This document shows positions 7,729 through 16,285 of a stretch of DNA of 23,022 bases, one piece after another. The notes beneath the pieces were generated by a model. That model did no database searches. It saw only the letters and a list, made by a program, of their open reading frames with translations, and was not told the DNA's origin. The translations under genes and the position numbers were made by a program. Every line of letters starts with the position of its first letter. The stretch's first letter is position 1. Source of the stretch: Sabulitectum sp036743055 (GTDB lineage Bacteria > Fermentibacterota > Fermentibacteria > Fermentibacterales > JCC-6); the NCBI GenBank assembly GCA_036743055.1, contig DAINQE010000040.1:1-23022 (forward strand), given 5' to 3'.

Positions 7729-8633
7729 GATACTTGAACGAGTTCAGGGACCTCCTCGAGAAAAGGGTTTCGGGCAGGTCCGAAAGGACATACGGCTTCG
7801 AGTACGAACTGATAGCTGAGAATCCCCTGGAGAAGGCGGACCTGGCCGGGGTTCAGGCAGCCCTTCCCGAACTTGGTTTCCACCTGAACGACAACGGTCT
7901 GGTAATGAACACGGAAGGAATGTACGTAACATTCGAGCCCGGGGGACAGATCGAGTTCAGCAGCCCCCCCCTCTACCCCGGGGACATGGAGCTTTTCGAC
8001 CACCTGGCGAGGCGTATTGCGGATACTGTGGAATCCATCAGGCTCTCCACCGGGGTAAGCTATGTCCCCGTGGATTTCATGCCTGGAAGGGACCGGGCCC
8101 CCATGCTCCTGGATGCCCAGCGATACAAGGCTCTCCACGAGCTCCTGGGAAGGACCAGCGACCGGGGGCGGGACATGATGAAGGGCACCGCCGCAATCCA
8201 CTTCCACGCCGCGGTCCTGTCCTTCGAGGAACTGCTCAGGCTCTGGGAGCTCATGTGCGCCCTTTCTAAGGAGGAAGTGTTCGCCATGGGTCCCCAGCGA
8301 AGGGATATCTGGAACAGGACCGACCCATCCAGATGCGGTCTCACCTGCGCCGGAGCCGAGAACGTAACCACGCCGGAGATCCTTCTGGATAAGCTGGTGG
8401 AGTTCGCCCTGAACGCCCTGGACCTGAGGACCGGTATACCCTTCAGGGAATTGAGCCCGGAACCCGGCTTCCAGGAGTTCATGGTCCATTTCACCACGAT
8501 CTTCACCGATGTGAGGCTGAACACCAAGGGGCTTACGCTTGAGCTCAGAACCCCGGACACAAGACCCCTGCATCTGTTCAGAGGCGCTTGGATCTCCTTC
8601 ATCGACGCCGTACAGCAGGTCATGGATAACTGA
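7725..8633 (+). CDS. glutamate-cysteine ligase (GCS2)-family carboxylate-amine ligase
   Basis: A protein of about 302 residues related to GCS2-type glutamate-cysteine ligases (plant-type GshA, EgtA), which use ATP to join glutamate's gamma-carboxyl to an amine. Family-like motifs are YGFEYEL (23-29), EPGGQIEFS (71-79), DAQRYKALHELL, MMKGTAAIHFHA and LELRTPD near the C-terminus. It is shorter than typical bacterial or plant-type members of 400-450 residues, so its substrate may differ. I choose the TTG at 7725, which overlaps the asnB TGA as TTGA and has AAGGG 6 nt upstream; a GTG at 7695 would add 10 residues. The overlap implies coupling to AsnB. glnS follows 52 bp later. I infer a gamma-glutamyl amide product, identity unknown. 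Confidence 0.7.
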   Translation: MRYLNEFRDLLEKRVSGRSERTYGFEYELIAENPLEKADLAGVQAALPELGFHLNDNGLVMNTEGMYVTFEPGGQIEFSSPPLYPGDMELFDHLARRIADTVESIRLSTGVSYVPVDFMPGRDRAPMLLDAQRYKALHELLGRTSDRGRDMMKGTAAIHFHAAVLSFEELLRLWELMCALSKEEVFAMGPQRRDIWNRTDPSRCGLTCAGAENVTTPEILLDKLVEFALNALDLRTGIPFRELSPEPGFQEFMVHFTTIFTDVRLNTKGLTLELRTPDTRPLHLFRGAWISFIDAVQQVMDN

Positions 8634-8685
8634 ACGGCCTTTTGCTTATTATAGCCCAACAGTCACCGGTGAGGAGTTCACAGCA

Positions 8686-10353
8686 ATGGAAGAAAAAAGG
8701 AAGACCGATTTCATAAGAGATATCATAGAGAGCGATCTCGCAAGCGGTAAACACAGCGAGATCATTACCAGGTTCCCTCCTGAGCCCAACGGATACCTTC
8801 ACATAGGCCATGCCAAGTCGATATGCACCAACTTCGGAATAGCCGAGGAATACCGTGGAAGGTGCAACCTCAGATTCGACGATACCAATCCCGTGAAGGA
8901 GGAGACCGAGTTCGTGGAGGGGATGAAGGAAGACATCCGCTGGCTCGGTTTCCAGTGGGACGAGCTCCACTACGCCTCCGACTATTTCCAGAAAATGTAC
9001 GAACTTGCCGTGAGACTTATAGAGATGGGTCTCGCCTATGTTTGCGACCTTTCCGCGGAGGAGATACGGAACTACAGGGGAACCCTTACCGAACCAGGGA
9101 AGAACAGCCCTTACAGGGACAGGAGCGTGGAGGAGAATCTCGACCTCTTCAGAAGGATGAAGGAAGGTGAGTTCCCGGCGGGAAGCAGGACGCTCAGGGC
9201 AAAGATAGACATGGCCAGCCCGAACATGAACATGCGGGATCCGGCCATTTACAGGATCGTTCACCATTCCCACCACAGAACAGGCGACAGCTGGCGCATC
9301 TATCCGATGTACGATTTCGCCCACTGCCTCGAGGATTCCATCGAAAGGGTAACCCACAGCCTCTGCACCCTCGAGTTCGAGGACAACAGGCCCCTTTACG
9401 ACTGGTACCTGGAAAAGCTGGATATGTTCAGGTCGAGACAGATCGAGTTCGCCAGGCTCAACCTGAACTACACCGTGGTAAGCAAGAGATATCTCAGAAG
9501 GCTCGTTGAGGAGAACTTCGTAGATGGCTGGGACGACCCGAGGATGCCCACTCTCTGCGGAATGAGGAGGAGGGGCATACCCCCTGAGGCGATAAGGAAG
9601 TTCTGCTCGGTAATCGGTCTGGCAAAGAGGAACAGCACCGTCGATATCGCCCTCTTCGAGAGCTGCATAAGGGATGAACTCAACGCAAAGGCGCCCAGGG
9701 TCATGTCTGTCATCGACCCTGTGAGACTGGTTGTGGAGAACTATCCCGAGGACCGGACGGAGAGTTTCGATTACACGGTGAACCCCGAGGACGAGAGCCA
9801 GGGTATACGCAAGGTTCCATTCACAAGGGAATTGTACATCGAACGGGGAGACTTCATGGAAGACCCTCCCAGGAAATACCACAGAATGGGACCCGGCCGG
9901 GAGGTGAGGCTCCGGTACGCGTACCTGGTGACCTGCACCGGCTTCGAAAAGGACGAGAACGGCAGGATCACCGAGATCAGATGCGTCTACGATCCGGAAA
10001 GCTCCGGAGGCAATGCCCCGGATGGCAGAAAGGTAAGGGGAACCATCCACTGGATCTCCTCGGAAAACGCCCGGGAGGCGGAGGTCCGCCTTTACGACCG
10101 GCTCTTCGCACAGGAGAACCCCCTGAAGACCGAAGAAGGCGGGGATTTCACGGATTCCCTTAACCCCGATTCCCTTAAGGTGGCAAGGGGATGCCTGGTA
10201 GAAGAGCACATGGTCAGCCGTCCAGGAGGATACACCTGCCAGTTCGAGCGGCACGGCTACTTCTGCGTTGATCCTGAATCCACCCCTGAGAGACCGGTCT
10301 TCAACCGCACCATCACCCTGAAGGACTCCTGGGCCAGGCAGCAGAAGAGGTAA
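8686..10353 (+). CDS. glnS: glutaminyl-tRNA synthetase
   Basis: A class I synthetase of 555 residues, the same length as E. coli GlnRS, which charges tRNA-Gln with glutamine in the cytoplasm. RFPPEPNGYLHIGHAKSI carries the HIGH motif at 39-42, and VVSKRYL at 264-270 is the KMSKS-equivalent loop. LRFDDTNPVKEE and the two-part C-terminal anticodon-binding beta-barrels, with RVMSVIDPVRLV at their start, mark GlnRS rather than GluRS. The ATG at 8686 follows GAGGAG by 9 nt; the open frame extends 49 codons upstream into the preceding gene, but that part is not GlnRS-like. The ribosome site overlaps a 10-bp palindrome, TCACCGGTGA (8663-8672). GlnRS implies direct tRNA-Gln charging, found only in some bacterial lineages. 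Confidence 0.95.
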   Translation: MEEKRKTDFIRDIIESDLASGKHSEIITRFPPEPNGYLHIGHAKSICTNFGIAEEYRGRCNLRFDDTNPVKEETEFVEGMKEDIRWLGFQWDELHYASDYFQKMYELAVRLIEMGLAYVCDLSAEEIRNYRGTLTEPGKNSPYRDRSVEENLDLFRRMKEGEFPAGSRTLRAKIDMASPNMNMRDPAIYRIVHHSHHRTGDSWRIYPMYDFAHCLEDSIERVTHSLCTLEFEDNRPLYDWYLEKLDMFRSRQIEFARLNLNYTVVSKRYLRRLVEENFVDGWDDPRMPTLCGMRRRGIPPEAIRKFCSVIGLAKRNSTVDIALFESCIRDELNAKAPRVMSVIDPVRLVVENYPEDRTESFDYTVNPEDESQGIRKVPFTRELYIERGDFMEDPPRKYHRMGPGREVRLRYAYLVTCTGFEKDENGRITEIRCVYDPESSGGNAPDGRKVRGTIHWISSENAREAEVRLYDRLFAQENPLKTEEGGDFTDSLNPDSLKVARGCLVEEHMVSRPGGYTCQFERHGYFCVDPESTPERPVFNRTITLKDSWARQQKR

Positions 10354-10390
10354 ATCCCAAGCGCCGCCACTAAGAACGCCTTCCCTTCAG

Positions 10391-10403
10391 AGGGGATTCC
10401 CCT
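10391..10403 (+). terminator. possible weak terminator after glnS
   Basis: AGGGG-ATT-CCCCT forms a 5-bp hairpin 38 bp after the glnS stop. It is followed by GTTTCC rather than a clean T-run, so any intrinsic termination would be weak. Confidence 0.3.
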
Positions 10404-10410
10404 GTTTCCA

Positions 10411-10470
10411 CCCAAATTAAGCAATTTTACTATATTATTTTTATATTAATATGTAGATTCTTTATGGAAC
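10411..10470 (+). promoter_or_regulatory. AT-rich promoter region upstream of the GGDEF-AAA-TPR gene
   Basis: A block of about 60 bp (10411-10470) is strikingly AT-rich against its GC-rich surroundings. It contains several TATATT/TATTAT/TTAATA hexamers that could act as -10 boxes. No -35 box with correct spacing is convincing. I infer that the promoter of the long signalling gene lies here, with a leader of at least 70 nt. Confidence 0.35.
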
Positions 10471-10540
10471 GTCATATGCTTATCTCTGAAGCACGAGAAG
10501 GAGGGCATGGTGTTTCATAAGCGTACGGGGTCTTCCGGAA

Positions 10541-13500
10541 ATGGGTGAAAAGGAACTGCAGACGAACAGGGATCCCCTTACCGGGCTTCTGGACAGATCG
10601 TCCCTGGATGACATCCAGAAAAGGTTCATGCACAGGGATCAGCAATGGTCACTGGTAATGCTGGATGTGGATCATTTCAAACTGGTAAACGACATCTACG
10701 GCCACCTCACCGGCGATGATATCATATCCCATGTGGGCCAGACGATACGGGTTAACATGAAAAGGAACGATTACGCCCTCCGCTATGGAGGCGACGAGTT
10801 CCTGCTGGTACTGCCGGACACATCAGGCAACGGAGCGCTGGACCTGGCCCAGCGACTGCTCTTCGAACTGGGCAACAGGGAATTCCCCGGGGGCCTCCGC
10901 ATCAGCGCGTCAATGGGCGTGGCCCAGAGCGATCCAGATGATACCGAGCTTACCGCTGTTCTCTCCAGAGCCGATCAGGCGCTCTACAGGGCAAAGGAAA
11001 CGGGCAGGGGAAGATTCGTGCTCTCGGACAGCCTCGGTTCCCGGAGCGGGATGAATCCGGATTTCAACCATATGGTCGGCAGACGGGAAGAGCTGCAGCT
11101 CCTGCGTGAACAGCTTGATTCCATATCCGGTGGATCGGCCTTCTGCTCCCTCACTGGTTACCAGGGAATGGGCAAGACCCGCCTGGTGACCGAACTTGAG
11201 TACTACTGCCAGTTCAGGCAGATACAGCTGCTCAGGATCGATATTCACCCGGTAAGGGAGGAACGGGGCTTCCTTGCGGTCACCGCAGCCAGGAAAGCCC
11301 TGGGGACGCTGAATGAAGCTGAGCTCGATCGGCTCTCCGCTGAGATATCTCCCCTGGAGATATCCACCGTGGAGCATCTTGGGGAGTATGGATTCAGTAT
11401 CAAGAAAAGATCGGTCCCCGCCGATTCCGACGAATCATGGATAAGGTGCAGGAAGGACCTGGGAAGGATCCTCCTCTCTGTCTCAGGGATCAGGCCCTTC
11501 GCACTGGTGCTGGACAACCTGCAAAACGCCTCCGCGGACTGCGTCAGGTACATGAACGAAGTGCTCATGGAAATACCCGGTGCAAGCATTCTCACCATTG
11601 CGGCTGGAAGGGAGGGGCACTGGCTGCAGGAGTTCGGCCCCCTGGTCAGGAAACAGGGCTCCCTTTCACTGCATCTTGAGCCTCTAAGCCGGTCCGATGT
11701 GAGAACCATGCTTTTCTTCGCGCTTAAATCCCCCGGGGTTCCAGCGGACGCGCTGGACTACATGATGAACCAGAGCGGCGGAAACACGCTTTTCCTGAGG
11801 AAGCTCATAGAGTGGTGCATTGCCTCAGGCTCCCTCGGGATCGGTGAAGGAGATGCATGCAGCTGGGTCGAGCCCCCGGAGGAAGAGCTGCCGTCTGAGA
11901 TAACAGGAATAGTGGAGGGCATGCTCCAGAGGTATGGTCCGGAAGAGATCAAGGTCCTGAAGAGAGCTGCTCTTGCGGGTACCTCCCTGAATCTCAAGAT
12001 GCTGGGCAGGCTCACGGGAATGAGCGAGTTCACCCTGGCCGAGATAATGGACGGATTCGCCGGGAACGGTCTGATAAGGGATCTGGGCGAAACCTACGGC
12101 TTCACCTTCGGGGTGATGCGAAGTTATCTCGTGTCCCGGATCACGCCGTCACTGAGGAGCATCCTTCATGAGAAGGCAGCCTTAGCGCTGGAGGAAACCG
12201 GGGAAGGGCCAATCGAACGCCGCCTGACCGACATCGCAGCCCACTACTGTGGAAGCAGGAACCAGCCGAAAGCCCTGGAATACGCGGGGCTGGCTGCCAA
12301 ATCTACCTTTGCAGCGGGGCTTCACTCCCAGTCGATTCACTGGTACCGGGAATACATTAAAAGGCTTTCCAGAACAGGTGATCCCAAAGAGTTCTTCAGG
12401 GCCAGCCTTAATCTGGGTGTTCTCTTCTCAATCACCGGAAGGGCTGAGGACGCCCAGGAACACATGAACACAGCACTGGATATGGCGGAAGACCCGGTGG
12501 ACATATGCGCCGTTCACTACAGACTGGGTGACAACTGCAGGAGGAAAAGCGACTATCCCGCCGCCCTGGAACACTATCAGAAAGCAGTATCCATAGGCAG
12601 GGCTGCGGGGAACACAAGCCCCGTGTTGCTGAACAACATCATCGGAGCCCTCATAGAATACTCTTTCATCAGCCGTCTTCAGGGCAGGCTGGATGAGGCC
12701 GGAGAGAAGCTCCAGGAGGCCGGGGCAATCATGAATGCGTCAGAGGGGGGATTCGATCCCACCCTCGAGGGGCTTTACTACGCCAGACTGGCGGATCTGG
12801 AATCCGATTCCGGCTCCCGGAGAAAGGCAATGGAGTACTACAGGAACGGCCTTGATATAGCCATAAGCCACAACGACCACAACGGAGAAGCATTGATACT
12901 GAACAACATGCACGGCCTGTTCGCCCTGAGCGGCGACTACGAGGCAATGCTCGACACACTGAAGCAGGTGGTGCGCCTGAACACTAAGCTCGACGATCAG
13001 CTGGGCCTTGCCATAGCGTACTACAACCTGGCCGAGTCCTACTGCAGCCTGAACATGCTGGATCTGGCCAGGAGATACTTCCAGCTCTACATAGAACTGA
13101 ACAGCAGGATCCACAACAGGCTGGGAATGGGCTACGGACAGCTGGGGCTTGGAAAGCTGCTGGCCCTGGAAGGCAGGCTGGACAAGGCGGCTCAATACCT
13201 TCTCAACGCATCGGAGATCTTCCAGGAACTTGACTGTATAGAGATGATGTGCGAGGCCAGGCTGGAAACGGCCATGGTAATGGTGAGCGCATCGGAATTC
13301 AAGGAAGCCGTGAAGATACTCGACGAAATCGAGGAGCTCTGCACAGGAAGGGATTTCTGCAACAGGGCGACCCACATCAGGGGTTATATACTGGTGTTAT
13401 CGGGTGAATCGGTGGACAGGGGCATCTTCATGGTGGAAAGCTCCATAAGGAATGCGGAAGAACTCACCCCCTTCGACGTTGCCCACATGTACGGGAACCT

Positions 13501-13690
13501 CTACAGGGCTTATATGTCAGCCGGTTCCGAAGAACAGGCGCTCCACGCCCTCTCAAACGGCGTGGAGGTCCTCCAGACCACTATCAGCCAGATCGGTACC
13601 GAGTCCATGAGGAACAGCATACTCTCCAGAAAGGACGTGGCCGACTACCTTACCCTCTGCGAAGAGCAGGGTGTTGCCCTGGGCATATGA
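10541..13690 (+). CDS. GGDEF - AAA ATPase - TPR signalling protein
   Basis: A 1049-residue multidomain regulator. Residues about 10-165 are a GGDEF diguanylate cyclase domain: DPLTGLLDR at 11-19, metal-binding LDVDHFK near 41-47, and an intact GGDEF at 83-87. The product-inhibition site RxxD is KRND (74-77), so its Arg is replaced by Lys. Residues about 175-500 are a STAND-like AAA ATPase of the kind found in large regulators, with Walker A GYQGMGKT (206-213) and Walker B LVLDN (D325). From about 540 to the end, helical repeats match tetratricopeptide units, for example around ALEHYQKAVSIGRAAG. There is no membrane segment, signal peptide or output DNA-binding domain. The start has only a weak ribosome site (GGGG). 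No in-frame ATG, GTG or TTG exists upstream before a stop, so the ATG is forced. Role inferred: an ATP- and ligand-gated source of c-di-GMP. Confidence 0.87.
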   Translation: MGEKELQTNRDPLTGLLDRSSLDDIQKRFMHRDQQWSLVMLDVDHFKLVNDIYGHLTGDDIISHVGQTIRVNMKRNDYALRYGGDEFLLVLPDTSGNGALDLAQRLLFELGNREFPGGLRISASMGVAQSDPDDTELTAVLSRADQALYRAKETGRGRFVLSDSLGSRSGMNPDFNHMVGRREELQLLREQLDSISGGSAFCSLTGYQGMGKTRLVTELEYYCQFRQIQLLRIDIHPVREERGFLAVTAARKALGTLNEAELDRLSAEISPLEISTVEHLGEYGFSIKKRSVPADSDESWIRCRKDLGRILLSVSGIRPFALVLDNLQNASADCVRYMNEVLMEIPGASILTIAAGREGHWLQEFGPLVRKQGSLSLHLEPLSRSDVRTMLFFALKSPGVPADALDYMMNQSGGNTLFLRKLIEWCIASGSLGIGEGDACSWVEPPEEELPSEITGIVEGMLQRYGPEEIKVLKRAALAGTSLNLKMLGRLTGMSEFTLAEIMDGFAGNGLIRDLGETYGFTFGVMRSYLVSRITPSLRSILHEKAALALEETGEGPIERRLTDIAAHYCGSRNQPKALEYAGLAAKSTFAAGLHSQSIHWYREYIKRLSRTGDPKEFFRASLNLGVLFSITGRAEDAQEHMNTALDMAEDPVDICAVHYRLGDNCRRKSDYPAALEHYQKAVSIGRAAGNTSPVLLNNIIGALIEYSFISRLQGRLDEAGEKLQEAGAIMNASEGGFDPTLEGLYYARLADLESDSGSRRKAMEYYRNGLDIAISHNDHNGEALILNNMHGLFALSGDYEAMLDTLKQVVRLNTKLDDQLGLAIAYYNLAESYCSLNMLDLARRYFQLYIELNSRIHNRLGMGYGQLGLGKLLALEGRLDKAAQYLLNASEIFQELDCIEMMCEARLETAMVMVSASEFKEAVKILDEIEELCTGRDFCNRATHIRGYILVLSGESVDRGIFMVESSIRNAEELTPFDVAHMYGNLYRAYMSAGSEEQALHALSNGVEVLQTTISQIGTESMRNSILSRKDVADYLTLCEEQGVALGI

Positions 13691-13745
13691 TCTGAGTAAA
13701 ATCTGTTGACGATCCAATAGCAACACCATCAGGGGGGTATGTGGC

Positions 13746-15629
13746 ATGGCCGGGGGATTCACAGCCGGAGAGAGACTCCGTTACGCGTTCGATACCATGA
13801 TGTCCAGGGGCACCGCGGGGCTGATCCTCTGGCTGGGCGTACTGTCCCTTCTTCTCATAGTCCTGTTCTCGCTTATTGTTCTTTTCACAGGAACGGCTCC
13901 CAACGAGGAGGGCTTTCCCACCCTTCTCTGGATGAGCCTGATGCGTACCATGGACCCCGGCACCATAGGAGGGGATCAGGGCAGCCCCGGCTTCCTCGCC
14001 AGCATGCTCATAATAACCTTCAGCGGCATTTTCATCTTCAGCACTCTCATCGGTATCCTCACCACCGGCCTGGAATCAAGGCTGGATTCACTGAGGAAGG
14101 GCAAGTCCACAGTGGTGGAAAGCGGCCACACGGTCGTCCTGGGATGGTCCGAGCAGGTCTTCACCATTATCTCCGAGCTCTCCATTGCCAACGAGAACCA
14201 GAAGAACCCATGTGTAGCCATAATGGCGGACATGGACAAGGTGGAGATGGAGGACGAGATCAGGGACAAGGTCCCGAACCTTCGAAACACCAGGGTGGTC
14301 TGCAGGACCGGAAGCCCGGTGGAGCCGTCGGATCTGGCCAGGATGAGCCTTCACACCGCAAAGTCCATCATCATTCTTTCCCCCGGGGGGGACAGCCCGG
14401 ATCCCGAGGTCATCAAGACCATGCTTGCGGTTACGAACATCACCGGCGAGGTGAACAGGACAGTTCACATGGTGGCCCTGATAACCGATCCGGAGAACGT
14501 GGACGCCGCAAGGATAGTAGGCGGCAGCAGGGCCGAAATAGTCCTGGCAGGCGATGTTATAGCCAGGATGGCCGCCCAGACCTGCCTGCAGTCGGGTCTT
14601 TCTGTGGTATACCAGGAGCTGCTGGACTACGGGGCGGACGAGATCTACTTCCACAACCAGCCTGAGCTTGCCGGGAAGGAATACTCAGAGGTGCTGCAGA
14701 TGTACGACACCAGCTGCGTGATAGGTATCAGGAAGAAGAACGGGCAGCCTGCCCTGAACCCCCCAATGGATACCGTGCTCCAGGAAGACGACAGCATAAT
14801 AGCCATCTCAGAGGACGATGACACGGTGGTCCTCTCCAGCCGCGGCCATCACATAATGCAGGACGCCGTTCACCACCATCCGGAACAGCCCGGCATGCCG
14901 GAGAGCATCATCATGCTGGGATGGAACTGGCGCGCCCCGGTGATAATCAGGGAGCTTTCCAACTATGTCGCTCCAGGATCCAGACTCAAGCTGGTTGCCG
15001 ACGAGAGCTGCTGCGAGCCTGATGTACCCACAGGCCTCGCGAACCTGGACCTGGAGTACCTTCCCGGCAGAACCACCGACAGAACGCTCCTGGAGAGCCT
15101 TTCCATCCAGGACTACGACCACATCCTTATCCTGAGCTACTCCGATTCCCTGGATGCCCAGGAAGCCGATTCAAGAACACTGATGAGCCTTCTGCACATA
15201 AGGGACATCGCAGGCAGGATGAACAAGGGCTTCTCCCTGATCACCGAGATGCGGGACATAAGGAACAGGAACCTGGCTGAGATCACCGGGGCCGACGATT
15301 ACATAGTGAGCGACCAGGTCTTGAGCCTTCTTCTTACCCAGATATCCGAGACCAGGGAACTCAGTGCAGTGTTCTGGGACCTCTTCGACCCCGACGGTTC
15401 CGAGATCTACCTGAAGCCGGTTTCCAGGTACGTCAAGACCGGCATGGAGGTGAACTTCCACACCGTGGTGAAAAGCGCCTCGGAGCTCGGAGAGACCGCC
15501 ATCGGCTACAGGATAACGTCACTCAGGAACGACTCGGAGAGGGCTTACGGCATAGTCGTGAACCCTGTCAAAGGGAATACGGTCACCTTCAGCGAGGAAG
15601 ACAGGATCATAGTGCTCGCCGAAGACTGA
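13746..15629 (+). CDS. CASTOR/POLLUX-type ion channel with RCK domains
   Basis: A 627-residue membrane protein resembling the bacterial relatives of plant CASTOR/POLLUX channels. Membrane segments lie at about 22-47 and 82-108, flanking a pore loop with DPGTIGGDQG where K+ channels have the selectivity filter. A soluble part follows directly, with GHTVVLGWSEQVFTII at 126 onward as a first Rossmann-like RCK domain and ESIIMLGWNWRAPVII at about 388 as a second. The family is thought to form tetramers gated by ligand binding to the cytosolic ring. The ATG at 13746 is preceded by AGGGGGG at 9 nt; the earlier ATG at 13739 is out of frame. The downstream small exported protein starts 23 bp after the stop, with its own ribosome site, and is probably cotranscribed. 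Confidence 0.82.
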   Translation: MAGGFTAGERLRYAFDTMMSRGTAGLILWLGVLSLLLIVLFSLIVLFTGTAPNEEGFPTLLWMSLMRTMDPGTIGGDQGSPGFLASMLIITFSGIFIFSTLIGILTTGLESRLDSLRKGKSTVVESGHTVVLGWSEQVFTIISELSIANENQKNPCVAIMADMDKVEMEDEIRDKVPNLRNTRVVCRTGSPVEPSDLARMSLHTAKSIIILSPGGDSPDPEVIKTMLAVTNITGEVNRTVHMVALITDPENVDAARIVGGSRAEIVLAGDVIARMAAQTCLQSGLSVVYQELLDYGADEIYFHNQPELAGKEYSEVLQMYDTSCVIGIRKKNGQPALNPPMDTVLQEDDSIIAISEDDDTVVLSSRGHHIMQDAVHHHPEQPGMPESIIMLGWNWRAPVIIRELSNYVAPGSRLKLVADESCCEPDVPTGLANLDLEYLPGRTTDRTLLESLSIQDYDHILILSYSDSLDAQEADSRTLMSLLHIRDIAGRMNKGFSLITEMRDIRNRNLAEITGADDYIVSDQVLSLLLTQISETRELSAVFWDLFDPDGSEIYLKPVSRYVKTGMEVNFHTVVKSASELGETAIGYRITSLRNDSERAYGIVVNPVKGNTVTFSEEDRIIVLAED

Positions 15630-15652
15630 GCGCAAAACCGGAAGGAGCCAAG

Positions 15653-16192
15653 ATGAACACAGCCGCAGCCCTTCTGTGCCTCCTTGCAGCGGGAGGTCTG
15701 CCCTCGTTGAATGCTGCCAGGGCATTCAATGACGGTGAGCTTTTCCTCAGGGAGATCGGAATGGAACCGGAGGAGGACTTCAGAAGGGATCCCGGCACGG
15801 GGATCCCGAAATACTCCGAGGGGTGCGAGTCCAGCAGAGACCTCGACCGAGAGCTGTACAGATGGAACACGACCATGCTGACACTGTGGTCCCGGGTGAA
15901 CACCGCAGAAACGAACTTCACCATCAGGTCCGGCGAAGAGTACCTTATCTACGACAGCTTCCTGCTTTTCTACACCTGGCCGGAGGGGAGGACCCAGATC
16001 CCCATACACCCCGAGGAACTGTGGGCCATACTCAGCCACCTGGGCAGGAATCCCTCCGCAGCCACCTCGCAGATGTCCGTTGAGGGTTTCTATCCTGGAC
16101 TTGCTGAACCGGCAACGGCGTTCATAACCCTGTACGATCCGGTTTATCCCACTGTGGAAGAACTCCTGGAAAGGGGAAGGGCGGCCTTCTGA
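15653..16192 (+). CDS. small exported hypothetical protein
   Basis: A 179-residue protein of no family I recognise. The first 20-25 residues (MNTAAALLCLLAAGGLPSLNA) look like a signal peptide, although the usual positive charge at the start is absent. The mature part is acidic and rich in aromatic residues, with stretches such as YLIYDSFLLFYTWPEG and ITLYDPVYPTVEELLERG. No Cys pairs, repeats or catalytic motif are visible. GGAAGGAG at ideal spacing and 23 bp from the channel gene argue for cotranscription with it. The coding sequence at 15786-15809 repeats GGGATCCCG twice, which appears incidental. Confidence 0.65.
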   Translation: MNTAAALLCLLAAGGLPSLNAARAFNDGELFLREIGMEPEEDFRRDPGTGIPKYSEGCESSRDLDRELYRWNTTMLTLWSRVNTAETNFTIRSGEEYLIYDSFLLFYTWPEGRTQIPIHPEELWAILSHLGRNPSAATSQMSVEGFYPGLAEPATAFITLYDPVYPTVEELLERGRAAF

Positions 16193-16226
16193 CAAAACAA
16201 TGCCAGATAGGTCGCAATATTGCAGC

Positions 16227-16256
16227 TTGACTTCATTGATAAGACAATGATATATT
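16227..16256 (+). promoter_or_regulatory. sigma70-type promoter for the exported protein at 16286
   Basis: TTGACT (16227-16232) and TATATT (16251-16256), each 5 of 6 to consensus, are separated by 18 bases. Transcription would start near 16263, directly before AAGGGAGG at 16273. This is one of the best promoter matches in the window. Confidence 0.6.
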
Positions 16257-16285
16257 CTATCACGGTTTTATCAAGGGAGGTTGTC

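Noticed and set aside
8645..8654. TATTAT as a separate glnS promoter
   Set aside because: It is a good -10 hexamer, but the bases 17 upstream (GGATAA) do not resemble a -35 box; cotranscription with the upstream genes is as likely.
8620..10254. 544-codon minus-strand open frame opposite glnS
   Set aside because: glnS on the plus strand has all class I synthetase motifs; the antisense frame is a by-product of its GC-rich codon use.
13739..14665. Plus-strand frame starting 7 bases before the channel gene
   Set aside because: Its product is low-complexity His/Gly/Arg-rich without domains; the frame at 13746 gives a clean channel protein.
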